Source: Mallotus nudiflorus
Lineage: Eukaryota; Streptophyta; Magnoliopsida; Malpighiales; Euphorbiaceae
Direction: 5' to 3'
DNA length: 64,000 nt
Assembly (NCBI GenBank): GCA_947683625.1
Contig: CANTUR010000164.1
Location: 286,501-350,500, forward strand
In this document: one piece after another, positions 38,075 to 49,210 of the stretch
Layout: each line of letters begins with the position of its first letter
Position numbering within the stretch: the stretch's first letter is position 1
Made by a program: the position numbers and the translations under genes
Notes under the pieces: model-generated
The model's database searches: none
Told to the model about the DNA's origin: nothing
The model's input: the letters and a program-made list of their open reading frames with translations, nothing else

Positions 38075-38923
38075 TAAGAGATACTGATTCTACTTGTGTT
38101 CTTCAGAATTATTTTATTAATTATTATATTATTCTTGCATTCATTCTGCATGTCCCTATTAATCGATGGCATTGGTTTATGGTTTCATGATTCCACTAGC
38201 TTCATGGGATTGTAAATTGGCTAACTATCACTTTTAGCCTTAACTCGGTTCAAGAGAGATTATCGAACTCATTTGACTAGAGTCTGTAACTTAAGTTCTA
38301 AAGGGGGTAGTCTTCTCTCGAGTTTGCAAAGGATGCCGGGCCCCTCTGACCTTGGCATGTTACTCAAGTCTTAAAGGAGGGCATCTTGCTAAGGGAACCT
38401 TAACTTTTCCATTAGGCTTAACCATATATAATGGCTTAGTAATTTCCCTTAGGATTACCCAAATTGCTTGTGAATGTTGCAATAAGGTATTTCTATCTAT
38501 AAAGGCCCAAGCCCATACGTTAGAAGCCCATTTGGACTAATAAAGATAGGGTTAATCTTTTATATCTAGAAATGTTATTTTTATACTTTTACTGCTTTTA
38601 GAGATTTGGCATACACGTCGATTCTTGATATCCCCCGTTGATATTAAGGCCAAGATAAAAAATCCTAGGAAAAAAGAATCGCCATTGAATATGTGAGTGG
38701 GAGGAATAAGGTTAGAAGGATGTATATGCACTTGACTTGTTTGACTTGCTACTTATTGCATGGCACGTGCATCATGCATACATGTATCATAATAATACTT
38801 TATTTTTTAGCCATCATAGATTCATCTAGGTCTTCCTATGTTTGGAGTCAAAAAGTTGGCAGATTGGTGAGAATCGATTCAAGCCCATAATCAATTGCAA
38901 AAGAGATCCTTAGCCGACTGGAA

Positions 38924-40597
38924 ATGAGTCTTATCAATCCACTCTACCTAGAAGTTGTACAGCCTAAACAAGCTAAAGAAATGGAATAATAAGAGGGAGA
39001 AAACTGGACTTTAGAGGACGTCAAAGGAGCATTGATGGATGATATGAGAGCAATGATGCAAGATGAACTAAAATAAGCTTTAGCTGGATTAATGCCACCA
39101 CCTGCTACTGCTGCACCTCCCATTACGGCTAATCCACTTGTTGTGGGTGCACCACCCGCTAACAATGACAATGCTACTAGGAATATACCTATTGCAAAAA
39201 TAAAATTGGAGGATGTTGAGAACTACATGGTTAAAAAGGCAAAAAGGGAATCACTTGAGCAAGTTCAAGAGCTGAAATCCAATCAAATGAAAGCACTGAC
39301 TCAGAAGATATCCAAAATAAAAAAATTAATGAGAGAACAGGGCATTGGATATTCATTTGACTTTGATAATATGATGCAATTTGAGGAAGACAAGCTGCAT
39401 GTTAAGTTCAAGATGCCACAGTTGCAGAAGTTTGATGGTACTAGAGACCCAAGGATCCACTTTAGTTAATATACAACTACTATGAGCACCACTAAGGCTC
39501 TTTTGTTTATAGCTACTAAGTTATTTATACTATCCTTGGAGCATATGGCTGTTAATTGGTATCATGGGTTAGAGAAGTCTATCCGAGTTGATCGGAAAGA
39601 ATTATGTAATGCATTTTTGAAGCAATATAACTACAATACCAGGCTTGAAGTGTCCATCAAAGATTTAGAATTGACCAAGCAAAAGCCTAATGAATCATTT
39701 TCAAATTTTTTGACTAGGTTCATGAATAAGGCAGGATTAATGAACAACAAGATGGCTAAAAAGGATCAGGTTAGGATGACTATTCAAAATGTGTCACCTA
39801 ATTTAGTTAAAAGGTTGTAAATGATGAACCTTAAGACATTTATAGACCTTTATGATGATGGGTTACAAGCTAAGGAGATTAAAAGTAAGAAAAAAAGGAT
39901 TGCTAAAAGCACAGGATCAATAAACTATTAAACTGGGGGCACACAACAAAGAAGCACTAGTCGGATTGTGGAAGTGCATGTTATTCAACAACCAAAGAGA
40001 TTCTCCAATTTTAACCAACCTTTGTCAAAAGTCCTAGAGCGCCTAATGAAAAAAGGCTTACTTCAACATTTACCTAATCCAAACACCCCAGATTATAACC
40101 CAAACAAGCTTTGCAAATTCCATCAAAACCTCCAACACTCCATGGATAATTGCATCCACCTCAAACATGAAATATAAAACCTTATAGACTTTGGAAAGAT
40201 CATGGACCCCGAAAGCCTAAGCACCAGAAATAATCCTTTCCTAAACTATCAAAATGTACCATCTCCAACTACCATGATGATCAAATCAGGTGTTAGTGAG
40301 GAAGAAGTGCTAAGCTCCTTTGAGGATTTACACCTTAAAACTAATAAGAAATCTCCTAATGCCCTTAAAGATGTGGAAAGAGCATAAGACTTACTACGTC
40401 AACCTTCAGGCAAGTTCGACTATAAGGTGTTTTATATTAAACCATCTTCTTTTGACATACCCTTCGAGTCGATTATGCCTACAGGATGGGGTGATGAGTT
40501 TGATGATGAGAAGTTGTTAGACAAAGAAGAAACATACATAGTGGAGGTACAGAAAAATGAATTCATGGAGAAAGTTGGCAAGAAGATGCAAAAATAA
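38924..40597 (+). pseudogene. gag of Tat/Ogre-type element, stop-riddled
   Basis: Gag packages the element RNA into virus-like particles. A single reading frame runs from an ATG at 38924 to 40597 (about 557 codons) without any frameshift but with roughly eight in-frame stops (38987 double, 39074, 39467, 39818, 39929, 40175, 40385). Visible parts: Pro/Ala-rich region with PPPATAAPP; FKMPQLQKFDGTRDPRIHF, the start of the retrotransposon gag domain; VNWYHGLEKS and LELTKQKPNESFSNF; a zinc-knuckle-like CKFHQNLQHSMDNC; and an acidic C-terminal tail. No protease follows. The pattern of stops without indels fits decay by point mutation. Confidence 0.85.
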
Positions 40598-43235
40598 TTG
40601 TTATGTCAGCCACCTGAAGGATAACCACTATGAGACCTAACATCCTTAGCATCTAGAATAGGAAATAACTTTTCTTATTGTCTTCTTTAAATAAAATTTT
40701 AGTTTCTTTAGAACTTGTTTTGTTTTAGTAATTGATGATATGAATTATGATCATGCTTAATTATGTATTGTCATCCTAATGGTATTGTGCATTGTGATAT
40801 TGATAGTATCTACATGATTAATGTAAATTCAATTCAATTAGATTCATTCAACATCGGCACAAATACAAATTCAAAGAATATTCATATATCACATGATGTA
40901 ACTTCTGAAGATAGGAAATTTAAGTAAAAAAATAAAAATAATGATAAAAAAAAGAGAAAAAATAAAAAGAGAGAAAAAGAAAAAAGAACAGTAAAATAAA
41001 AATTAAGGAATAAAATTTAGGACTGGCTGATAACAGCGGTTGTATCATGTGATGTAATGAATGTTCTCATTTTTACCCTAATGAATGATTAAAATTGAAT
41101 TTGAAATTTTGTTCAAATATCATATATTCGTCGTTATCATACTGCATAAGTATCTAAATGGAAAGACAATATATATTAAAAGCTAAATCAGAGCTATGAG
41201 ATTACTATTTTAGTTATATTTTCTTTTTTTTTCCACTTTTTTGTAATTTTCCTTATAAACCTAGTGTCCCCTTATACATTGAGAATTCAGGTAGCTCAGT
41301 AACTAGAATTACAACCCATACCTTGTAACTGTCATCAATTATTACATCAACATTAAGCCTCATATTCTGCTCAAGAATTCTTCGAAGTGCAAGTCCAGTT
41401 GATTTCATAATTAAGAACTTGCTTCAATCAGTTCACCCACTCCTCTACATCTTCAATACATAAGACTACAACTAATAGGGTTAGTAAGACAAAGGGTCAA
41501 CAACAGCAGTGACCAAACCGAGTCTCTTATACACATAAAGAAAAAGACTACTAGAATGAATTCAAAATGAAGCTGGGGGAAAAATGTAACTCTGGGGGTA
41601 GCTTGGGGGCAAAACAGTAAATACAACAATGGAACTTCAAAGTTAGTGAAAAAGATCTTAGGGTAGAAAGGAGTAAACTAAAAGCATAAAAATACATCAA
41701 TTATCATAAAACAAAAGCAGTAACAAAAAGAAAAGTTCAAAAATGCATCAGTCAATCACGAGCTCCAGTGTAAAGCCATAGACCCCACTCGCTTGCTTGG
41801 TCATCAGTCCGTTGAGCTGTATCAGAAGCTTTGACATCAGAAGTACTAATAACGAAGCATCCAGTGCTTAAACCTAGAAGCTATTGATGAGGCACCTCAT
41901 TCTTACACTCCAAGCTGCGAACACAGCTTTGTTCCATATAGAAGACCTATTAGGATCATGCATGTCATACATAACATGCATACACTTGCATATATTTATT
42001 GTGAAATACTTGCTTTGTATAATAAAGTCTTTGAGCCTAGGCAAGATTGTGCAAATACTTTGCTAGTAACATTCAAGATTAGTGTTGTAAAAGCACAGAA
42101 AGGTAGTTAGAATGTTCACATATGAAGCATCTAAAGGAAAAAGGGTTACACTATTCAGGTGAACCTGATGCTCAATGGGACTCTAGATCATAGGAACCCA
42201 ATTAATTATAGACCCATCTAGTAAGGGAATATCATTAACAATGATATTTGTGAAAGCATTATCCTGGCGACCTTAAAAGGTTAGATAAGATGTTCAGGCT
42301 CCTCAAACTCAATATCCATCTCTATAGTCTCATCGGGAGCATCATCTGGAATATCTCTCTATAACAGTTAGACCAGTGTAGGGTATGGAATATAGTGATG
42401 AGAAAGTCCAACATGTCAGTAATACATTCATCGACCTTATAAAAGGGAAGAACACACTCAAAACTTAAAATGAATGCAGTCTGGAAAATTATTTGATCAT
42501 GAAATAAGATCTTTAACTCCTGAACCTTTTTTGTATGAGATATCAAGAAGAGGAGTAAAGCCCTCTACCATAGCGTTAATGGAATGGAAAAATACAAACA
42601 TAGCCTAAAACCATAACTTTAATAGTGGAGTATCATGACCTTTGTGATCAGAGACATCATCATCATAATAAAAAAGGAGGAATGCAAAAAGAATAATATT
42701 GCATTTTGAAAAAAAATTTTCACTTGCAAATAAACCATACTAACTTATAGTATTTTGTGCAAGAAAAAGTAAAAGAGAATGAAGAAGGGGAAAGGAACAG
42801 ATACATCAGTAAGATCGAATAAGATTGTAAATGCTAATCGTTCATTAGAGTATCACCTTGCATGGCAAAAAACTTGCTAAAAACTCATTAAAATAATCAA
42901 GGGAAGTAACAAAACCTTGTTTCCTTAGATTTTAAAATAAAAGTACAGTCTCAATAATAAAATTCACAAATTGAAAGTAAATTCATCCACTTTATGAGAT
43001 CATATGCGAAAAGCCTATCTCATGACCTTTGATTATAATGGCTTTTTTTATGAGCCTCACATAATTCAAATGTTCAATTAACAATTTTCTATTGAGAGTT
43101 TATAAACTCTAATCAATCTAATACTTACTTTGCACTCAAACGAGGGGAAGAAAATGCAAAGACAAAATCTGTGGATGTTCAGTATAAATTTCTTGAATTT
43201 TAAAGTATCATTTTAGTCTTTTGAATGATAAATAT
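40598..43235 (+). other. 3' untranslated / deleted pol region of the Tat/Ogre-type element
   Basis: No gag, RT, RNase H or integrase motif can be read on either strand in these 2.6 kb. The G-rich 'gaagctgggggaaaaa' and 'gtagcttgggggcaaaac' near 41570-41620 resemble the G-runs of Ogre 3' untranslated regions. Small frames (41884-42066, 42322-42546) have no family resemblance. Confidence 0.55.
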
Positions 43236-43575
43236 GCATATAATCTACTCCAATGCTCAGAAATGAGTACAAGTACAAAATCTTTTGACGGTATCCACCC
43301 TGAGTAATATGAGAAAGGTGGGGGAATACTAAGAGAAGAATCAAAATAAGAGCAAGTATAATGTACTCCAATGCTAAAAAATGAGTAAGAGTATCAACAT
43401 GAAACTTTTGGCAGTATCCACACTGAATAATACAAGAAAGGCAGAGAAATACTAAAAGAGGACCATGCTAAAAATTGCTCTAATTACTCCAATGCTCTGT
43501 AAGAGTTTGAGTATCCAAAGGACCTTTCTACGTTGAGTAATACGAGAAAGGCGGGGGAATACTTAAATAAGGAAG
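43236..43575 (+). repeat. Tandem array 1 in the element's 3' region (about 120 bp x 3)
   Basis: Three degenerate units with 'ctccaatgct', 'gagta', 'gtatccac' and 'gagaaaggcgggggaatact'. The first of three different arrays preceding the 3' LTR. Confidence 0.75.
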
Positions 43576-44049
43576 AAAAGCACAAAAATAATTCAAAGGC
43601 TATTTTGATACTCAGAATTTGATCTTTTTATGCCTAATTTTCATAAGTTTTGTTTAGCAAATTCTCCCTAAAATTAGGTGTGGAAGTAAGCTTTTTACTT
43701 GGTAAAAGATATGCTCTCAGTATAAAATGTTTAACGATGCCTCTGACCTTTGTAAATAATAGTCACGAAAATAAAAAATAGTGAGATTCATTGAGTGCAT
43801 GTTATCTCGTGAAGAAGTGATGAATTTTCTCATAAATTTCAACATTATAATGTACTTTTGTACGTTCATCATGGTTGAAACTAACTTCAATAAGTCTGTA
43901 GGAATTATAAATCTAGAAGGAAGTGCACCCAACTTGTAGAGTTGGTTAACATAGTAGAATTGAGATTTGTCAATCAATTAACACAGCAAAATTCAAAGCC
44001 AGTTATCAAAAATGCTAATCAGTCAACACAAAGAATTCAAAACATTCAA

Positions 44050-44870
44050 GTTAAATAACCAAAGAGAAAAATCGTGAGCAGTTATGGACTGTAGCATCAA
44101 AGGCGAGCAATGAAAGGGTTACAGTTAATTAAAGTTAGCCAACAGTTTCAGACTGTAGCATCAAGGGTGAGCAATGAAAGGATTGCAGTCAATTCGTGAG
44201 CAATTATGGATTACGGCATCATCAGTGAGCTATGAAAGGGTTGCATCTAATCTTGAGCAACTATGGATTACAATATTATTAATGAGCAACAAAAGGGTTG
44301 CAGCTAATCATGAGTAATTATGGGTTGCAGCATCATCAATAAGTAATGAAAGGGTTGCAGCTAATCATGAATAATTATGGATTGCAGCATCATCAGTAAG
44401 CAATGAAAGGGTTGCAGCTAATCACGAGCAGTTAAAAGTTGTAGCATTATTAAAGGCAAGCAATGTAAAGGTTATAGTTAAACCGTAAATAGTTATGGAC
44501 TGCAGCATCAAGAGATAGCAATGAAAGCATTGTAGCTAATCAAAATTGTGAGCAATTATTAAGAGTGAGTAACAAAAAGGTTACAGTTAATTGAAATCAT
44601 CAATGAGCAAGGAAGAGATTGCAGCTGATTGAAAGCCTTGAGCAATTATAGACTACAAAATCAAAAGGTGAGCAACAATAGGGTTGTAGCCGATTAAAGC
44701 TAGCAAGCAATGAAAGGTTACAGCTGATCAAAATATTGATAAGCAATGAAAGGATTGCAACAAAATTAGAAATCATGAGCAGTTGCAGACTACAGAGTCA
44801 AAGGTAGACAACAAAAGAGTTGTAGCTGTTCAAAACTTGCTAGCAATTATAGATTGCATCAGTATAAAGC
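44050..44870 (+). repeat. Tandem array 2 in the element's 3' region (about 55-65 bp period)
   Basis: Some 13-14 degenerate units built on 'gagcaattatggattgcag', 'catcatcagtgagcaatgaa' and 'agggttgcagctaatc'. It is an array of short diverged units, not coding. Confidence 0.85.
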
Positions 44871-44894
44871 CTATAATGAGGAATGATAAAAGCA

Positions 44895-45145
44895 ACATTT
44901 TATGACCGAGTATAATGTACCTCTTTCAATCTAGACTATACGATCGAGTATAGTCAACATCATACGACCGAGTATGATGTATCCCTTTCAATCCAGACTA
45001 TACGTCCAAGTATAGTCAACATCATACGACTGAGTATGATGTATCCTTCCAATTTGACTATACGACCAAGTATAATTGACATTATACGACCGAGTACAAT
45101 GTATTCATTCTTTCAAATCAACGATATATGTCCGAGTATAGTGTT
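44895..45145 (+). repeat. Tandem array 3 in the element's 3' region
   Basis: Units of about 64 bp based on 'tatacgaccgagtatagtc' and 'catacgaccgagtatgatgt', about four copies. The half-units are partial inverted repeats of each other (gagtatag / catacgac), so each unit may fold. Confidence 0.8.
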
Positions 45146-45311
45146 TCCTCAGGTATTTATGCTTAGTGTTTCATGGTAACACAAGCATTCAATATGAACC
45201 AATGATTATTCACAAGCAAAAGTCTCAAGGTACATAATTAAGTGTTTTGAATCCTTGCCTTGAAATTGTGTGCTTATTTGATTTGCCATAATTTGTCAAG
45301 CAAACAGCGAT

Positions 45312-45320
45312 AAAGGGGGG
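45312..45320 (+). other. Polypurine tract
   Basis: AAAGGGGGG followed by CAAC and the LTR start TGTAAGCACCC. It primes plus-strand synthesis in this class of elements. Confidence 0.75.
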
Positions 45321-45324
45321 CAAC

Positions 45325-47449
45325 TGTAAGCACCCAATTTTGGGATAACATGAGTTTGGATGTGACAGAGGACCCAATGATGAAAATTTATCTCTGTGGA
45401 TATTGATTTTTGAATCTCAGGGCTTAATTACAGCTTTTTTAAGGACTTAATTGAAATTTTTTTAAGTACCTAATTGAATTTTTTTAATTTTTTCAGGGGT
45501 CTTTTTGTAATTAAATGTTAAAAAATATAAATATTACTGATCGGAAATCTGATCGGAATTGTAGTATTATGATCAATATTTTTTACATTTTTTAATTAAT
45601 TTTTTATTTTTGAAAATTATTTTTCTTCTTTTTGATTGGTTAAAAAAAATTAAATAAAAGGGGAATAAAATCTTCCTGATAATCTATCATTATTAGGAAG
45701 TTTAGTTTTTGTTTTTATCTTCCATGTGTTGTTATAAGAGGGATTAGGGTTTTGTTTCTGGAGTTATAAAAAGGGATGTTTTCTTCAGTCTAAAAGGGGT
45801 TTTGAAAAAAAAATCACAGAAACCTTCTTCCTCACTTATTTCTTTTCCAAAAAAAAAGGGACAGTAAGCAAAAAATTAGAGAGCAAGCTTTTCAATCAAA
45901 AAAAGGAAAAAAAGAAAGCTTTGAAAAATAGAGAAATTTTTAGATGAGAATTATTGTTCTTAAAAAGTCAATCAAGCCGGAGAAAAAAAAATCAATTAGA
46001 TTCTATTTCAACACGATGAAATCTTATTCTGAAGGTCATTCAAACACCATTTGCATAGCATTATTCATCTCCTACTCTTTTCTTTTCTTTTTTAATTTTT
46101 ATGTCATTATTTTCCCTTTTTTATTTATTATTTTATTATTTTCTATTTTTTATTTGATTTTGGTTTTAATTCATTATTTTATTTTTCTTTGTTGATTAAT
46201 TCTAACCTTATTTTCTTTTTGATTTTTTGTATTTCATGTTTTTTGTGATGATGAATATATGATTAAAACAAGGAAACTCACGAAGAATCCATGAATAAAA
46301 GTCAAGAGTCAAGATCCCAATTTAATTTTATTTTGCTTCGTTTAGTTTATTTTATTGGTTTTTTAGGTTTTAAATTTGTTTAATTTGTCTTCTTAAGGGT
46401 TGTATTTTAATTTTATTTTCTTTATTATTTTGGTAGATTTTGTAATAGCCTCAATAGCGGGAATAATGAAAATTTAGTTTCTCTTGTTCTTAAAAGAATT
46501 AATTAGTAAATTAGGCTCAATTTGGTAAATCCTAATTAAAATCAATGGAGGCAGTAGATTAATTTAGGTTTCATGTTAAGTAAACTAGGGTTTTTAGAAG
46601 AAATAATTTAATTGCATTTTTTTAATTTTTTTGTTTATTTTTGCGTGTTTTGAGCCCCAAGCCCACGTTAGGCTCTAACCCATTTAATAAATAGGCTTTT
46701 AATTGGATTTTTAGGTTTAATTAATTTTAAAATCAATTTAGGCGAATTTGGGTTAATTTAGACTTAAGCCCATTTTTAGTTAATAAAATTAACTTAGATT
46801 TAGCTCAGCCCGTTAATTTTATTTCTTTTAAAACAAATAGACTTAGGCCCTTTTTTATTTAAAATCAAGTTATAATTAGGCCCACTAATTAATTCCTTTC
46901 TTTAAAATTCGTAGACTATAGGCCCATTTCTTTAGTTAAATTAAAATGAATAGACTTAGACTTATTTATTAACATGTTGATCCACCTTTAGTCCATTTCA
47001 CTTGTAAATTAAAATATGTAGATTTAGCTCATTTAATTAAAATCAATGTAGATTATACTAACTTAGAGATTGTGAATTCAATGGATACATTGTTTACATG
47101 TATTTTTCATGACTAGTTTGCCTGAAGTTGATTATTTTAAATAAGGATTTTTATGAAATTGCATATAAATAGAGGATAGGATAGTAATTCATAAAGTATT
47201 TCTAAATGAACATAAGACTGAAAGAAGTTGGTATTCCGTATCCAAAATCTCTTGGTTGTGGTGCTAGCTTTCTTTTAAAGAATCGAGTGCCACCATTTTT
47301 GATTTGTTCCAGTTATTATTCTAGGTGGCGACTCCTCATCTCCATGCCATATCTTTGTGACAGTGGTTAGTGTGTTTTCTAGAGCCCTAAGCTCAAACAA
47401 TGTCACAATTGCTAAGATCTTGAGCGCGCACTAAACCCCGCCATCTACA
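45325..47449 (+). mobile_element. 3' LTR of the Tat/Ogre-type element
   Basis: About 2125 bp, TGTAAGCACCC...CGCCATCTACA, with the TATA box at 45765. It is followed by the ATTAT target duplication. Differences from the 5' LTR are scattered point changes and small indels, showing the insertion is not recent. Confidence 0.9.
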
Positions 47450-47739
47450 ATTATATTACTTAACAAAGGTCCATTGATCTTTATGACTTTTGCATGTGTT
47501 TGGGGATTTTCCATCCCTTGTTATTTTGTAATTTATTAGGATTTTTTCATGCTCATTTATCCTTGATTATGCTTTAATCTACTTATTATCTGGGTTCATT
47601 TTTGTTTTGATATTCACTCTAAGCATGGTCTATGAAATTCCTACTCCTTGTGTATAAAAGAGGTTTAACACTTTTTCTTTGCTATTAATATAGCTTGATG
47701 ATTAATAAGCATATACAGTATAAACATATTTTAAAATCC

Positions 47740-48005
47740 TTTCAATTTACATTTGGTTTCTAAAATAATTCAATGAAATTTGTTTAATGTTCTTTGGAAA
47801 ATCAAGAAATAATGTATATGCCTGTTTCATTTTTGAATCTTTTCAGTTTATGTTTGGTTTCTAAAACAATTCATTGAAATATGTTTAAATTTATTTAGAA
47901 AATAAAAAAATAATGTATACACCTTTTTCATTTTAGAATCCTTTCAGTTTATGTTTGGTTTTTGAAACAATTCAATGACATATGTTTCAAGTTCATTTTA
48001 GAATA
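47740..48005. repeat. Minisatellite, about 95 bp x 3
   Basis: Three units with 'tttcagtttatgtttggttt', 'aaacaattcaatgaaatatg' and 'aataatgtata' near 47745, 47840 and 47935. It lies in the putative intron downstream of the Tat/Ogre insertion. Confidence 0.75.
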
Positions 48006-48048
48006 TATGTGGTTTACTTTTAGTTGCTGATATATATTTCACTTCTAG

Positions 48049-48123
48049 GAAATACAACAATTGCTTGTTTTCATTCACTACAATGGCGAATGGACTGACA
48101 ATTTCATTTTCCAAAACTTCTAA
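48049..48123 (+). pseudogene. Exon-like fragment 2 with MULE-like HYNGEW motif
   Basis: An acceptor-like TTCACTTCTAG is followed in phase 0 by codons reading EIQQ then LLVFIHYNGEWTDN, ending at a stop at 48121. The 'hYNGxW' signature resembles the N-terminal part of Mutator-like (MuDR/mudrA) transposases, which open with a beta-strand and such a motif. Taken with the exon at 35358 it would be a two-exon start of a MULE transposase or a host gene derived from one. The evidence is one short motif plus splice-phase agreement. Confidence 0.35.
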
Positions 48124-48544
48124 GTCACCGGAATTCAAATATCAATATAATTTTTTGGTTGCTTTGTTTTCAATTTGTCTACCTCTATGATTGTAATTGA
48201 TTAATTCATTGGGCTAAGCTTTTACCCATAACTAATTTATGATTGTTGTCTATTTAATTTAACTTGGTTAATTCATGTGTGGATTTGACCAAATCATCCC
48301 TTATATATTATGTACTGAATATACAATATTATAGGACAGAACCAAAATTTTCATATACATTCTTCAGAACTAAAGAAAAAAACTAAAATCAGAAAAAATG
48401 AATCAGAAACCAAAAGTTAACCAAAATGATACAAAAAAATGAATCAAAAATAAAAAATCAACCAAAAGGATACAAAAAATGAATCAGAAGCCAAAAATAA
48501 AAAATAAAACCAACATAAATTAAAATAATAAAAAAAGAACACCA

Positions 48545-49059
48545 AATTAAAATCTTTCAACACTTCATCACCATCAACACCATCTTTTATACAGTTATCT
48601 TTAATATTGGAATTAAAACCAACATCCTCAAACAATTTCTTATCACCTTAAAAACAAAAACACAAAACAAAGTATCAAAAACCAAACAAAAAGTAAAATG
48701 ATACAAAAATAATAAAACAAAATATACCACAAAAAAATCCTTTAACTTATTACTACTACCAACAGTTTCAACAAACTCTGAATCATAAGCACCCTCTTTA
48801 TAATAGCAACATCTCATAAATCAGAACTATAAGCACCAAAAGTACATATACCTTTTCCTGCACTTTGAAAACAAGATAAGAAACTAAAAGTAAACTAAAA
48901 AGCAAAAAAATTAATTACATGCTACCTAATAAAAGAAATCTTTTAACTCATCACCACTACCAACAATATCAACAAACTCTGAATCATAAACACCATCTTC
49001 ACAACTGGCAACATCTCCTAAATCATAACTAGAAGCACCAAAATCACATCCACCTTTCC
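48545..49059 (-). pseudogene. Three tandem exon-like modules of unknown gene
   Basis: Minus strand. Module 1 (49059-48926) follows AAAAGTATAG and reads KGGCDFGASSYDLGDVAS, then EDGVYDSEFVDIVGSGDELK, before a stop and GTAGCATG donor. Module 2 (48857-48728) follows AAAGTGCAG and repeats the pattern with a stop and a frameshift. Module 3 (48646 to about 48545) follows TTTTTAAG and reads LFEDVGFNSN...DGVDGDEVLKDF. Modules 1 and 2 sit in a duplicated unit of about 206 bp that includes intron-like sequence. Acidic, Gly/Asp-rich; I do not recognise a domain. Confidence 0.4.
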
Positions 49060-49138
49060 CTATACTTTTAAAACAAGATTAGAAACTAAAAGTAAACCAA
49101 AAAGTAACAAATTAAATACATGCTACCTAATAAAAAAA

Positions 49139-49210
49139 TGTAGATGTGGGGTATCGATTCTTACACCTCTTGCATGCTAAGCAAGTGCTCTACCATATGA
49201 GTTGCACTTA
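49139..49210 (-). pseudogene. tRNA-Ala(AGC) pseudogene
   Basis: The minus strand carries an A box (near TCATATGGTAGAGC), an anticodon arm CTTGC-TTAGCAT-GCAAG with anticodon AGC and a perfect 5-bp stem, and a B-box-like GAATCGATACC followed by a 3' acceptor half CCCCACATCTAC. This matches plant tRNA-Ala over most of its length. The 5' acceptor half (AAATAAGT) no longer pairs with the 3' half, so it is not a working tRNA. It could instead be the head of a tRNA-derived SINE, but no SINE body is evident. Confidence 0.65.

Larger units (their letters stand above)
35872..47449 (+). mobile_element. Non-autonomous Tat/Ogre-type LTR retrotransposon, complete with TSD
   Basis: An 11.58-kb element flanked by ATTAT on both sides (35867-35871; 47450-47454). 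It has paired LTRs of about 2.1-2.2 kb, a PBS of the TGGCGACTC type used by the Ogre/Tat group (tRNA-Arg in that family), a gag with Tat/Ogre character, a long 3' untranslated region with three tandem arrays, and a purine tract before the 3' LTR. No protease, RT, RNase H or integrase is visible, so it depended on other elements for mobility. The 5' LTR start is mutated to TA. LTR sequence is related to the isolated LTR at 4657-6686. Confidence 0.88.
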
